64,000 nt of DNA from Martinezella miluonensis (lineage in GTDB: Bacteria; Pseudomonadota; Alphaproteobacteria; Rhizobiales; Rhizobiaceae): the NCBI RefSeq assembly GCF_900094545.1, contig NZ_FMAH01000025.1, positions 1 through 64,000 on the forward strand, written 5' to 3'. The translations under genes were made by a program, and so were the position numbers. Of this stretch, positions 1 through 7,830 are shown in pieces (position 1 is the stretch's first letter; each line of letters opens with the position of its first letter). The notes under the pieces are model-generated. The model saw only the letters and a list, made by a program, of their open reading frames with translations, searched no databases and was not told the DNA's origin.

Positions 1-261
1 GACATTGACCTCGATCTCGCGCACCAGCTGACGTTCCGAGCGGATGCCGAAAAGATAACCGATGAACAGCGCCTTGAACATCAATGTCGGATCGAGCGGC
101 GGCCGGCCGTTGTCGGCGCAATACAATCCCGCAACGCGATCATGGATGAAAGTAAAGTCGATCACCGCATCGATCTTGCGAAGCAGATGATCTCTCGGCA
201 CCAGGCTGTCGAGCGTCACCATCTCGAGAGCCGTCTGTTCGGCAGCAGGTTTCTTCAACAT
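1..261 (-). CDS. IS1182-type transposase, N-terminal part (runs off the left edge)
   Basis: The first 87 residues of a transposase are read leftward from an ATG at 261. The protein begins MLKKPAAEQTALEM and contains the DUF772-like N-terminal signature of IS1182/IS5-type DDE transposases: a segment rich in DHLLRKID, then GRPPLDP, and a hydrophobic stretch ending in GIRSERQLVREIEVN. This domain precedes the DDE catalytic core, which lies outside the window. It would catalyse cut-and-paste or copy movement of its IS. Two hairpins between its start and the next gene probably belong to the IS end. Family assignment is by motif recall; whether the element is intact cannot be judged. Confidence 0.85.
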   Translation of the reverse strand, partial: MLKKPAAEQTALEMVTLDSLVPRDHLLRKIDAVIDFTFIHDRVAGLYCADNGRPPLDPTLMFKALFIGYLFGIRSERQLVREIEVNV

Positions 262-274
262 GTCCCATTGAATC

Positions 275-302
275 AAAAACCTCCGGCCAAAGCCAGAGGT
301 TT
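275..302 (-). terminator. Hairpin with T-run just upstream of the transposase start
   Basis: Arms AAACCTCCGGC (277-287) and GCCAGAGGTTT (292-302) pair with one mismatch around a 4-base loop. Read on the minus strand, the stem is followed by TTTTT. It sits 14 bases before the transposase ATG, where IS elements often carry a terminator that blocks read-through from outside promoters. That role is inferred. Confidence 0.5.
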
Positions 303-314
303 GTCAGCAGTCTG

Positions 315-340
315 AGCCGGGGTTTCGCCCCGGCTTTTTT
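315..340 (+). terminator. Rho-independent terminator at the IS/chromosome junction
   Basis: A perfect 8-bp stem (AGCCGGGG / CCCCGGCT) with loop TTTCG is followed by six T on the plus strand. It points from the IS side toward the 3' end of the minus-strand SDR gene, whose stop is at 359. It could stop outward transcription from the IS. On the minus strand it has no T-run. Confidence 0.7.
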
Positions 341-358
341 GTTTTCTGCTTCTGAATA

Positions 359-1201
359 TTATGCGGCGTCCTTCGGGAAGTCCGTCGATACGGCCAGTTC
401 GCGCCAGTGGGCCAGCTCCTTGGCGACATATTCATTCTTGGCCTCGATCGCGCCGACTGTGTCGGAGCCGAAAGGCATGCGCAGCGGCGGGTTGGCCGAA
501 TGTGCAAGCGTGATCATCGACTTCGCCAGCCGTTTGGGATCGCCGGGCTGGCGGTGGTTGTGACCGGCAGCGAAATCGCGCATGGCGCCGGCAGGCGTGT
601 CCTTGTAGTCGGCAATCGAGCTTGGGCTGACGGCGAGCGAACTTTCGTCAAGGAAGTCGGTCCGGAAGAAGCCGGGTTCGACGACCGTGACCTTGATGCC
701 GAGCGGCTGAAGTTCAACCGCCATTGCCTCGGACAGACCTTCGATCGCGAACTTTGTCGAGCAATAGACGCCCCAACCGGCAAAGCTCTGATAGCCACCG
801 ACCGAGGACATGTTGATCACATGGCCTGAGCGCTGCCGGCGCATATGCGGCAGGATAGCGCGGGTCACCTTCAGCAGGCCGAAGACGTTGGTCGCATAGA
901 GCTTCTCGATTTCCTCGGCGGTTGCCTCCTCCACCGCACCCAGCAGCCCGTATCCGGCATTGTTGACGAGGATATCGATCTTGCCGAAGCGCTTGACGGC
1001 TTCCGCAGCAGCTTCATGGGCCTGCGTCTCGTTCGAAACGTCGAGGGCGACGGGCAGGAGGTTCGGGTGATTGCCGAATTTCTCCGCCAGGCCGGCGGGA
1101 TTGCGAGCCGTAGCGACAACAGCGTCGCCGGCGGCGAGGGCTTCCTGGGCGATAAGGGCGCCGAAGCCTCGGGATGCACCCGTAATGAACCAAACGCGCA
1201 T
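359..1201 (-). CDS. Short-chain dehydrogenase/reductase (classical SDR)
   Basis: This 280-aa NAD(P)-dependent oxidoreductase has a cofactor-binding TGASRGFG at residues 7-14, NNAG at 80-83, a catalytic Ser near 132-133 and a YCSTK active site at 146-150. The ATG at 1201 was chosen over longer in-frame starts because GAAGGAG lies just upstream and the Rossmann strand begins at residue 3. The substrate is unknown. It is divergent from a LysR regulator across 123 bp holding two related operator-like sites, so it is the likely target of that regulator. A GST-like gene follows on the far side of the regulator. Confidence 0.9.
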   Translation of the reverse strand: MRVWFITGASRGFGALIAQEALAAGDAVVATARNPAGLAEKFGNHPNLLPVALDVSNETQAHEAAAEAVKRFGKIDILVNNAGYGLLGAVEEATAEEIEKLYATNVFGLLKVTRAILPHMRRQRSGHVINMSSVGGYQSFAGWGVYCSTKFAIEGLSEAMAVELQPLGIKVTVVEPGFFRTDFLDESSLAVSPSSIADYKDTPAGAMRDFAAGHNHRQPGDPKRLAKSMITLAHSANPPLRMPFGSDTVGAIEAKNEYVAKELAHWRELAVSTDFPKDAA

Positions 1202-1275
1202 GACTTGCTCCTTCGTGAGTTTGCAATTCCGTGGGTGGAATTCGCTTGCAGGAGAAAGGTAGCTTGATGGCATCG

Positions 1276-1290
1276 TTGAGATAATCTACT
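1276..1290. promoter_or_regulatory. LysR operator-like site, distal copy
   Basis: TTGAGATAATCTACT shares the core TGAGAWAATCT with the site at 1308-1322, exactly 32 bp (about three helical turns) away. It lies in the divergent SDR/LysR intergenic region. Binding by the adjacent LysR protein is inferred. Confidence 0.5.
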
Positions 1291-1307
1291 TTGTCTTCCA
1301 TGAAGTA

Positions 1308-1322
1308 ATGAGAAAATCTCAT
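1308..1322. promoter_or_regulatory. LysR operator-like palindrome next to the lysR start
   Basis: ATGAGA-AAA-TCTCAT is a perfect inverted repeat with 6-bp arms ending two bases before the regulator's ATG. The dyad with a short A/T centre matches the general LysR-type recognition site, and its position would suit autorepression. It occupies the place where a Shine-Dalgarno would be expected. Confidence 0.6.
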
Positions 1323-1324
1323 CA

Positions 1325-2224
1325 ATGCGACGCATCCGTTCCACCGATCTGGCGATCTTCCTGGCGATTGCTCAACACCGCAGCTTTCGCAAGGCGGCGG
1401 TGGAGCTCGGCGTGACGGCGTCTGCGCTCAGCCATTCGTTGCGTGCGATCGAGGAACGGTTGGACGTGCGGCTGGTCAACCGCACCACGCGTGGCGTCGG
1501 ATTGACGGAGGCTGGCGAGCGCCTGTTCGACCGCATTCGCCCGGCTTTCCTCGATATCGATGACGCGCTGGAGGATCTCGATAAATTCCGCGGCCAACCC
1601 TACGGCAAACTGCGCATCAACGCCCCGCGCGCCGCCAAGAAGGTGCTGCTGCCGATCGTGTCAAAGTTCTTGAGCGCTTATCCCGCCGTCGAAATGGAGG
1701 TTGTGGTGGACGATGCGCTGGTGGACACGGTCTCCGGCGGTTTTGACGCTGGCATAAGGTTCGGCGAAAGCATCGCCGCCGACATGATTGCCATCGCCAT
1801 CGGCCCCCGTCAGCGGACGGCGATCGTCGGCTCGCCCGAACATTTTCAGCGTTTCCCTAAACCGGTCACGCCCCACAATCTGAAGGATCACCCCTGCATC
1901 CGCTACCGTTTTCCGAGTGGCACCTACTATCGCTGGGAGTTCGAACGTGGAGGTATCGAGCTGGAGATCGAGGTACAGGGGCCGCTGACGCTCGGCGATC
2001 TCGACATGATGTTCGACGCCGCGGTTAACGGCTCAGGTCTTGCTTTCCTGTTTGAGGATTACGCGCTGCCGGCTTTGGAGGACGGCCGACTGATCCGCGT
2101 GCTGGAGGATTGGTGCCCGTATTACCCCGGCTTCTTCCTCTATTATCCGAGCCGCCGGCAGTTGCCGACAGCCTTGCGCGCCTTCGTCGATTTCGTGAAG
2201 AGCGGCGATATCAAACAAAGCTAA
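1325..2224 (+). CDS. LysR-family transcriptional regulator
   Basis: This 299-aa protein has the LysR winged HTH at about residues 6-63 (D-L-x-x-F, then SFRKAA, a recognition helix around SALSHSLRAIEERL, and LVNRTTR). An effector-binding domain of the periplasmic-binding type follows from about residue 90. It resembles the CrgA-like subgroup that controls a divergently transcribed oxidoreductase. The start is fixed by the family's conserved N-terminus, although no good ribosome site precedes it. The effector is unknown; the neighbouring SDR gene is the expected target. Confidence 0.93.
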   Translation: MRRIRSTDLAIFLAIAQHRSFRKAAVELGVTASALSHSLRAIEERLDVRLVNRTTRGVGLTEAGERLFDRIRPAFLDIDDALEDLDKFRGQPYGKLRINAPRAAKKVLLPIVSKFLSAYPAVEMEVVVDDALVDTVSGGFDAGIRFGESIAADMIAIAIGPRQRTAIVGSPEHFQRFPKPVTPHNLKDHPCIRYRFPSGTYYRWEFERGGIELEIEVQGPLTLGDLDMMFDAAVNGSGLAFLFEDYALPALEDGRLIRVLEDWCPYYPGFFLYYPSRRQLPTALRAFVDFVKSGDIKQS

Positions 2225-2235
2225 GCCGGGTGGCG

Positions 2236-2829
2236 TCAGACCTGCGGCTTCATCGCCGGATAATCCGGGAAGTGCTTCTCGAACTTGTGGGCCCAGTCGA
2301 TCAATCCTGTATAGTCCGCTTCCCACTGCCCTTCGAAGCGGAGCTGCAGATAGCCGATGAGGGCAGCAAGCGCGAAATGGCCGGCATGCAGCTTCTTGCC
2401 GAGCTTAGGCGGTTCGGCGTCGAGATGGGTAAGGGCGCGCTTTGCCTTCGTCCACTGCCGGTCGATCCACGGCTGGTGCTGCTTTTCGGGCTCGCGGATA
2501 CGCCGTTCGTAGACGATCGACAGGAGGCACTCGTTGGTGCCGTCGCAGAGTGCCTCCAGAACCTCGATCTCTGTGCGCTTGCTTTTCTTTGCGGGGTAGA
2601 GCCCGCCCTTGCGCCGATGGAAATAATGCATGATGGCGCGGCTATCGAAAATGGCTTCGCCTTCGCCGGTCAGCAATGTCGGGATCTTGCCGAGAGGATT
2701 GTTGTCGATGAGAAGCGTTGGCCCTGCATTCGTGTCGACATGGATTTCCTCGAGCTTGATGCCGAGATGACGCGCCGCCATGCGCACCTTGCTGGAGAAG
2801 GGGGAGGTGGACGAGCAAAGCAGTCTCAT
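2236..2829 (-). CDS. Glutathione S-transferase family protein
   Basis: The 197-aa protein has an N-terminal thioredoxin-like domain, with a CSSTSPFSSKVR active-site loop near residues 5-16, NPLGKIPTL at about 44-52 (the cis-Pro region binding glutathione) and a DSRAI motif near 62-66. An all-helical C-terminal domain starts near residue 85. An AGGTGATT ribosome site precedes the ATG. It ends 11 bp after the convergent LysR gene. The substrate is unknown; detoxification or a glutathione-dependent isomerase role is possible. Confidence 0.85.
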   Translation of the reverse strand: MRLLCSSTSPFSSKVRMAARHLGIKLEEIHVDTNAGPTLLIDNNPLGKIPTLLTGEGEAIFDSRAIMHYFHRRKGGLYPAKKSKRTEIEVLEALCDGTNECLLSIVYERRIREPEKQHQPWIDRQWTKAKRALTHLDAEPPKLGKKLHAGHFALAALIGYLQLRFEGQWEADYTGLIDWAHKFEKHFPDYPAMKPQV

Positions 2830-2862
2830 GGAATCACCTGTGGGATGTGTATGTGAAAAATC

Positions 2863-3714
2863 TCAATGTTCACCACGCAGCCAGAAGGCGCGCTGCGAGG
2901 CGAAGCGGTCCTGCGCCAGCATATCCTTCAAAGCCGGCAGCAGCGCATGCAACTCATCCTTCAGCGTGAAGGGCGGATTGACGATGATGAGGCCGGAGCC
3001 GGTGAGTCCTGTGAAACCGCGATCGCTTTTAACGCTGAGCTCGGCACACAGCATCTTCGGAATCTCCAGCGTCTGCAATGCTTCATGAAATTGCTTGATC
3101 GGCGCATCCTTCTTGATCGGATACCAGAGGCAGTAGGTGCCGCCGGGGAACCGGCGCCAGGCTTTCGCCAGGCCGTCGACCAGCCGCTCATATTCGCCTT
3201 CCTCTTCGAAAGGCGGGTCGACAAGTACGATGCCGCGCTTTTCCTTCGGCGGCAGATGTGCCCCGAGCGCCAGCCAGCCGTCCAGCTCGGTAATGCGCGC
3301 GTGGTGGTCGCCCTCGAACAGTCGGTGAAGCCGCTGAAAGTCGTCCGGATGCAGTTCCATGGCCGAAAGCCGGTCCTGTGGGCGAAACAGCATGCGAGCA
3401 AGCTTCGGCGAGCCGGGATAGAGCCTGAGGCCACCTTCAGGGTTCAGCTCGCGGATGGCGGCAAGATAAGGCTCCAGCAGATCGGCCACCTGCGGCACAA
3501 GGTCCGCCTCCAGCAGCCGGCCGATTCCGTCCCGCCACTCGCCCGTCTTCTGGGCTTCCTCGGACGACAGATCATAAAGGCCGATGCCGGCATGCGTGTC
3601 GAGCACGCGAAATGCCTTGTCCTTGTTCTGCATGTAGCGGACGAGCCGCGCGAGGATCGCGTGTTTCAAGACATCGGCGAAATTGCCCGCGTGGTAGATG
3701 TGCCGATAGTTCAT
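2863..3714 (-). CDS. rlmJ: 23S rRNA (adenine2030-N6)-methyltransferase RlmJ
   Basis: This 283-aa enzyme methylates N6 of A2030 in 23S rRNA using SAM. Its N-terminus MNYRHIYHAGNFADVLKH is the RlmJ signature. The SAM-binding LDTHAGIGLYDL is at 38-49 and the catalytic DPPFE (the N6-adenine DPPF motif) at 166-170. The start at 3714 was preferred to one six codons upstream because it matches the family N-terminus. It is divergent from the molybdopterin oxidoreductase. Confidence 0.93.
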   Translation of the reverse strand: MNYRHIYHAGNFADVLKHAILARLVRYMQNKDKAFRVLDTHAGIGLYDLSSEEAQKTGEWRDGIGRLLEADLVPQVADLLEPYLAAIRELNPEGGLRLYPGSPKLARMLFRPQDRLSAMELHPDDFQRLHRLFEGDHHARITELDGWLALGAHLPPKEKRGIVLVDPPFEEEGEYERLVDGLAKAWRRFPGGTYCLWYPIKKDAPIKQFHEALQTLEIPKMLCAELSVKSDRGFTGLTGSGLIIVNPPFTLKDELHALLPALKDMLAQDRFASQRAFWLRGEH

Positions 3715-3795
3715 TGTCGGTGAAGTCCGCATGAATTGTTGAGATGGGCCGGATTATCGCTAGTGGCCGGACATGGCTTGAAATATACAAACATC

Positions 3796-5919
3796 ATGAA
3801 CATTGCGACCCCCATTCAAGCCAAATCGCGCATAGGCTACACGGCCTGTCCGCACGACTGTCCCTCCACCTGCGCGCTGGAGGTCGATCTGACGGATGAC
3901 GGCAAGATCGGCCGGGTCCGCGGTGCCAACGACCATTCCTACACCTCGGGCGTCATCTGCGCCAAGGTTGCCCGCTATGCGGAGCGGCTCTATCACCCCG
4001 ATCGTCTGATGAAGCCCTTGCGCCGCGCCGGCCCCAAGGGCGAGAGGCGGTGGCAGGAGCTTTCCTGGGACGAAGCGCTTGATGAGATTGCCGAAGCCTT
4101 TGTGAAGGCCGAAGCCAAGGATGGCAGCGAGGCGATCTGGCCTTACTTCTACGCCGGCACGATGGGCTGGGTGCAGCGCGATTCCATCGAGCGCCTCCGC
4201 CATGCCAAGCGCTATTCCGGCTTCTTCTCGTCGATCTGCACCAATCCGGCCTGGACCGGTTTCACCATGGCGACGGGCGTGCTGCGCGGTCCCGATCCGC
4301 GGGAAATGAGCCGCACGGATTGTGTCGTTATCTGGGGCACGAATGCGGTCGCGACACAGGTCAACGTCATGACCCATGCAATCAAGTCCCGCAAGGAACG
4401 CGGTGCCAAGATCGTCGTCGTCGATATCTATGACAACCCGACGATGAAGCAGGCCGACATGGCCCTGATCGTCAAGCCGGGCACCGATGCAGCACTTGCC
4501 TGCGCCGTCATGCACGTCGCCTTCCGCGACGGCTATGCCGACCGCGCCTACATGGCAAAGTATGCCGACGACCCCAACGGCCTCGAAGAGCATCTGAAGT
4601 CAAAGACCCCGGCATGGGCGGCGGACATCACCGGCCTTTCGGTCGACGAGATCGAAGCCTTCGCCAAGCTCGTGGGAACGACGAAGAAGACCTATTTCCG
4701 TCTCGGCTACGGCTTCACCCGCCAGCGCAACGGCGCGATCGCCATGCATGCGGCGGCGTCGATCGCCACCGTTCTCGGTTCCTGGCAATATGAGGGCGGC
4801 GGCGCCTTTCATTCGAACAGCGATATCTTTCGCATGGACGCGAGCGAACTGACTGGTCGCGCCATGAAGGATCAGGATATCCGTATGATCGATCAGTCGC
4901 AGATCGGCCGCGCCTTGACCGGCGATGCCGTGGCGCTCCGCCATCGCGGTCCGGTCACGGCCATGTTGATCCAGAACACCAATCCGGTGAACATCGCGCC
5001 GGAACAGCGGCTGGTGAAGCGTGGCTTCGCCCGCTCCGATCTCTTCGTCGCCGTGCACGAACAGTTCATGACCGATACGGCCGACATGGCCGATATCGTC
5101 ATCCCCGCCACCATGTTCGTCGAACATGACGACATCTACCGGGCCGGCGGGCAGAACCACATTCTTCTCGGCCCGAAACTGGTGGAACCGCCGCCAACCG
5201 TGCGCAGCAATCTCTTCGTCATCGAGGAGTTGGCCAAGCGCCTCGGCGTAGCGGATCGTCCCGGTTTCGGTTTTTCCGCCCGCGAAATGGTCGACCGGGT
5301 TCTCTCGAAGAGCGGCCTGCCGGATTACGATTATTTCCTCGAACACAAATGGTTCGACCGTCAGCCGGATTTTGACGATGCCCATTTCATCAATGGCTTC
5401 GGCCATCCTGACGGCAAGTTCCGGTTCCGCCCGGATTGGTCCAACCAGCCGGCGCCGAACCGCCCGCCTGCCTCGGTCGGCTTGCTTGGGCCGCATGTCG
5501 AGCTGCCGGAATTTCCGGACCAGGTCGACGTGATCGAGGTGGCCGATCCCGAGCATCCGTTCCGGCTTGCGACCTCGCCATCGCGCAATTTCCTGAATTC
5601 GAGCTTCTCGGAAACCAAGACCTCGCGGCAGAAGGAAGGTCGTCCCGAAGTGATGATCAATCCGGCCGATGCGGAGGCGCTTGATATTGCCCATGGCGAA
5701 CTCGTTTGTATTGGCAACATCAGAGGCGACATCCGCATTCATGCGCGCGTGACGACGGAAGTGAAGCCGGGTGTGCTGATCGCCGAGGGCCTGTGGCCGA
5801 ACAAGGCCCATGTCGACGGTGAGGGCATCAACGTACTTACCGGCGCCGATCCGGTCGCGCCGTATGGCGGCGCGGCTGTCCATGACAACAAAGTATGGCT
5901 CCGCAAGGATGTTGCATGA
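3796..5919 (+). CDS. Molybdopterin-dependent oxidoreductase with an N-terminal [4Fe-4S] cluster
   Basis: This 707-aa protein belongs to the DMSO-reductase superfamily. Cys18, Cys22, Cys26 and Cys55 form the CxxxCxxxC...C [4Fe-4S] site. Molybdopterin-binding domains follow (VIWGTNAVATQVN near residue 200) and a C-terminal MoCo dinucleotide-binding barrel (near 590-700). There is no Tat or Sec signal, so it should be cytoplasmic. The ATG at 3796 begins just before the Fe-S motif; an ATG-like start 20 codons earlier adds nothing recognisable. Its TGA overlaps the ATG of the Nudix gene. The substrate is not identifiable, and no small electron-transfer subunit is adjacent. Confidence 0.88.
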   Translation: MNIATPIQAKSRIGYTACPHDCPSTCALEVDLTDDGKIGRVRGANDHSYTSGVICAKVARYAERLYHPDRLMKPLRRAGPKGERRWQELSWDEALDEIAEAFVKAEAKDGSEAIWPYFYAGTMGWVQRDSIERLRHAKRYSGFFSSICTNPAWTGFTMATGVLRGPDPREMSRTDCVVIWGTNAVATQVNVMTHAIKSRKERGAKIVVVDIYDNPTMKQADMALIVKPGTDAALACAVMHVAFRDGYADRAYMAKYADDPNGLEEHLKSKTPAWAADITGLSVDEIEAFAKLVGTTKKTYFRLGYGFTRQRNGAIAMHAAASIATVLGSWQYEGGGAFHSNSDIFRMDASELTGRAMKDQDIRMIDQSQIGRALTGDAVALRHRGPVTAMLIQNTNPVNIAPEQRLVKRGFARSDLFVAVHEQFMTDTADMADIVIPATMFVEHDDIYRAGGQNHILLGPKLVEPPPTVRSNLFVIEELAKRLGVADRPGFGFSAREMVDRVLSKSGLPDYDYFLEHKWFDRQPDFDDAHFINGFGHPDGKFRFRPDWSNQPAPNRPPASVGLLGPHVELPEFPDQVDVIEVADPEHPFRLATSPSRNFLNSSFSETKTSRQKEGRPEVMINPADAEALDIAHGELVCIGNIRGDIRIHARVTTEVKPGVLIAEGLWPNKAHVDGEGINVLTGADPVAPYGGAAVHDNKVWLRKDVA

Positions 5920-6509
5920 GTAAATTCGAAAAGGCGAAAGCCGAAATCGTCAGTGAAAAGACGCTGGCGGATCAATGGACGCGGCTGAGTAGCTTCGATC
6001 TCGACTATACGGATTCGCACGGCGAGAAGCATCGCCTGAAGCGCGAGATCTATCATCGCACGCCGGCCGCCTGCATTCTGCTTTATGATCCCAAGCGTGA
6101 AACGGTGGTGCTCGTTCGGCAGTTCCGTCTGCCGGCCCAGCTTGTCGGCGAGCCGGCCTGGATGATCGAAGTGCCCGCTGGCCTGCTCGATGGCGACGAT
6201 CCGGATGCAGCCATCCGCCGCGAGGCCATGGAAGAGACCGGTTTCCGCGTGCGCGATGTCCGCTTCCTCTTCAAGGCGATGACCTCACCGGGCTCCATCA
6301 CCGAGATCATCCATTTCTTCGCTGCCGTGATCGACACTTCCGATCGCGTTGCCGATGGCGGCGGGCTCGCGGAGGAGCATGAGGATATCGAGGTCCTGGA
6401 AGTTCGGCTGTCCGACGCGGTGGCGATGATCGAGAGCGGTGATATCTATGACGCCAAGACGATCATGCTGCTGCAATGGGCAGTTCTGAACAGGGCCAGC
6501 CTGAAGTAG
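5916..6509 (+). CDS. nudK: Nudix hydrolase, GDP-mannose pyrophosphatase (NudK) type
   Basis: This 197-aa protein matches the NudK/ADP-ribose pyrophosphatase branch. The Nudix box runs from GLLDGDDP to REAMEETG at about residues 92-112, with the one-residue-shortened spacing typical of NudK. A downstream SPGSITEIIHFF loop and an EDIEVLE segment also match E. coli NudK. It would hydrolyse GDP-mannose or a related sugar nucleotide. The ATG overlaps the upstream stop as ATGA, so the pair is translationally coupled. Sugar-nucleotide specificity is inferred; ADP-ribose is the main alternative. Confidence 0.85.
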   Translation: MSKFEKAKAEIVSEKTLADQWTRLSSFDLDYTDSHGEKHRLKREIYHRTPAACILLYDPKRETVVLVRQFRLPAQLVGEPAWMIEVPAGLLDGDDPDAAIRREAMEETGFRVRDVRFLFKAMTSPGSITEIIHFFAAVIDTSDRVADGGGLAEEHEDIEVLEVRLSDAVAMIESGDIYDAKTIMLLQWAVLNRASLK

Positions 6510-6551
6510 CTCCTTCAACCGTCGGGAAGCGTGATGAGGCTATCTTTCAAG

Positions 6552-6569
6552 CTTTCATCACAATGTCAC
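6552..6569 (+). promoter_or_regulatory. Candidate Pho box upstream of phnM
   Basis: CTTTCAT-CACA-ATGTCAC matches the PhoB consensus (two CTGTCAT units, 4-bp spacer) at 11 of 14 positions with the correct 11-bp repeat. It lies 88 bp before the phnM ATG. PhoB control of phosphonate genes is established in rhizobia; this particular site is inferred. Confidence 0.5.
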
Positions 6570-6599
6570 GAATCGAGCTTACCGGGGCGTGCTGGCTGA

Positions 6600-6615
6600 A
6601 AACATTCGAATGTTT
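6600..6615. repeat. 16-bp perfect palindrome in the phnM leader
   Basis: AAACATTCGAATGTTT is a perfect dyad with no spacer, lying between the Pho-box candidate and the phnM ribosome site. It has no GC-rich stem or T-run, so it is more like a protein-binding site than a terminator. No matching regulator gene is adjacent. Confidence 0.55.
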
Positions 6616-6657
6616 CCGAGCCTTCTCAATCATTGACGCTGTTTCAGGAGAAAGCCG

Positions 6658-7827
6658 ATGTGGCTCAGCAATTTCACGCTCGTTCTTCCCAATGAAGTCG
6701 TCGAAAATGGCGCGGTACGCGTCGAGGACGGCGTGATTGCCGAAATCCGCTCCGAGCCGGTGGAGCAGCCGACATTCGACGGCGGCGGCCGCCTGCTGAT
6801 GCCTGGCTTCGTCGACCTGCACTGCGACATGATCGAGCGCGAAATCGCGCCGCGGCCGAATGCGATGATGCCGATCGATTTCGGCATTCACGAGCTCGAC
6901 AAGAAGCTGGCGGCAGCTGGCGTCACCACGGCCTTCGCGGCGCTCTCCTTTGCGACTGAAAGCGTCTACGGTCACGTCCGTTCGCTCGAAACCACCTCGG
7001 CTGTCATCCGCGGCATCGGCGGCCTGCGCAACGAGCTGCTGATCGACCATCGTGTCCATGCCCGCTACGAAATCACCAATCTGGGTGCTGCTCCCACTCT
7101 GGAGTGGCTGCTGGAGGAGGGCTCCGTCGACATGGTGTCCCTGACCGATCATACGCCGGGGCAGGGGCAGTATAACGATATCGAAAGTTATATTCGCAGC
7201 ATGTCGGAGCGCCGGTCTATGTCGCGCGAGGCCGCCGAGGAAGTCGTGGCGACACGCATCGCGCAGCGCCAGGATCCGGAGATCGAGCGCAAGCTGCATG
7301 ACGTCGTCGGGCTTGCGCTGAAGCACAAGCTGTCGCTGGCATCGCATGACGACGACAGCGCCGAAAAGGTGGCGGCGATGCACGATCTCGGCGTGACGAT
7401 CAGCGAGTTTCCTGTGACAGGACCGGCTGCGGAAGAAGCCTGCCGCCGCGGGCTCTGGACGCTGATGGGTGCGCCGAACGCACTGCGCGGCCAGTCGATG
7501 TCCGGCAATCTCAGTGCCCTGGATGCGGCTCGCGCCGGTCTGCTCGGCATCATCGCGGCCGATTATCACCCGGCTGCCTTCGTGCCGGCGATCTTCAAGA
7601 TTGCCGATGTTGCCAGCGGTGGCTTGCCGGCGGCAGTCGCCATGGCAAGCTCGAACGCGGCTCGCTCGGCCGGCCTGACGGATCGCGGCGAAATCGCTGT
7701 CGGTCAGCTTGCCGATCTAGTTGCGGTCGAACCCGGTTCGGTTCACCGTATTCGCGCAACCTTCCGCGGCGGCCGTATCGTCTATAGCGACGGCACGCTC
7801 CATCCGTTGATGGCTGTGGCAGCCTGA
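6658..7827 (+). CDS. phnM: Alpha-D-ribose 1-methylphosphonate 5-triphosphate diphosphatase (PhnM)
   Basis: This 389-aa amidohydrolase-fold protein removes pyrophosphate from the C-P lyase intermediate. Seen: the metal-binding DLHCD near 53-57, SLTDHTPGQGQ near 161-171, SHDDD near 229-233 and the SNAARSAGL region near 330-338. AGGAGAAA precedes the ATG. In C-P lyase clusters phnM is joined to phnGHIJKL; here it stands alone after nudK. A candidate Pho box lies upstream. It may be a second copy or part of a split phn system. Confidence 0.9.
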   Translation: MWLSNFTLVLPNEVVENGAVRVEDGVIAEIRSEPVEQPTFDGGGRLLMPGFVDLHCDMIEREIAPRPNAMMPIDFGIHELDKKLAAAGVTTAFAALSFATESVYGHVRSLETTSAVIRGIGGLRNELLIDHRVHARYEITNLGAAPTLEWLLEEGSVDMVSLTDHTPGQGQYNDIESYIRSMSERRSMSREAAEEVVATRIAQRQDPEIERKLHDVVGLALKHKLSLASHDDDSAEKVAAMHDLGVTISEFPVTGPAAEEACRRGLWTLMGAPNALRGQSMSGNLSALDAARAGLLGIIAADYHPAAFVPAIFKIADVASGGLPAAVAMASSNAARSAGLTDRGEIAVGQLADLVAVEPGSVHRIRATFRGGRIVYSDGTLHPLMAVAA

Positions 7828-7830
7828 AGG

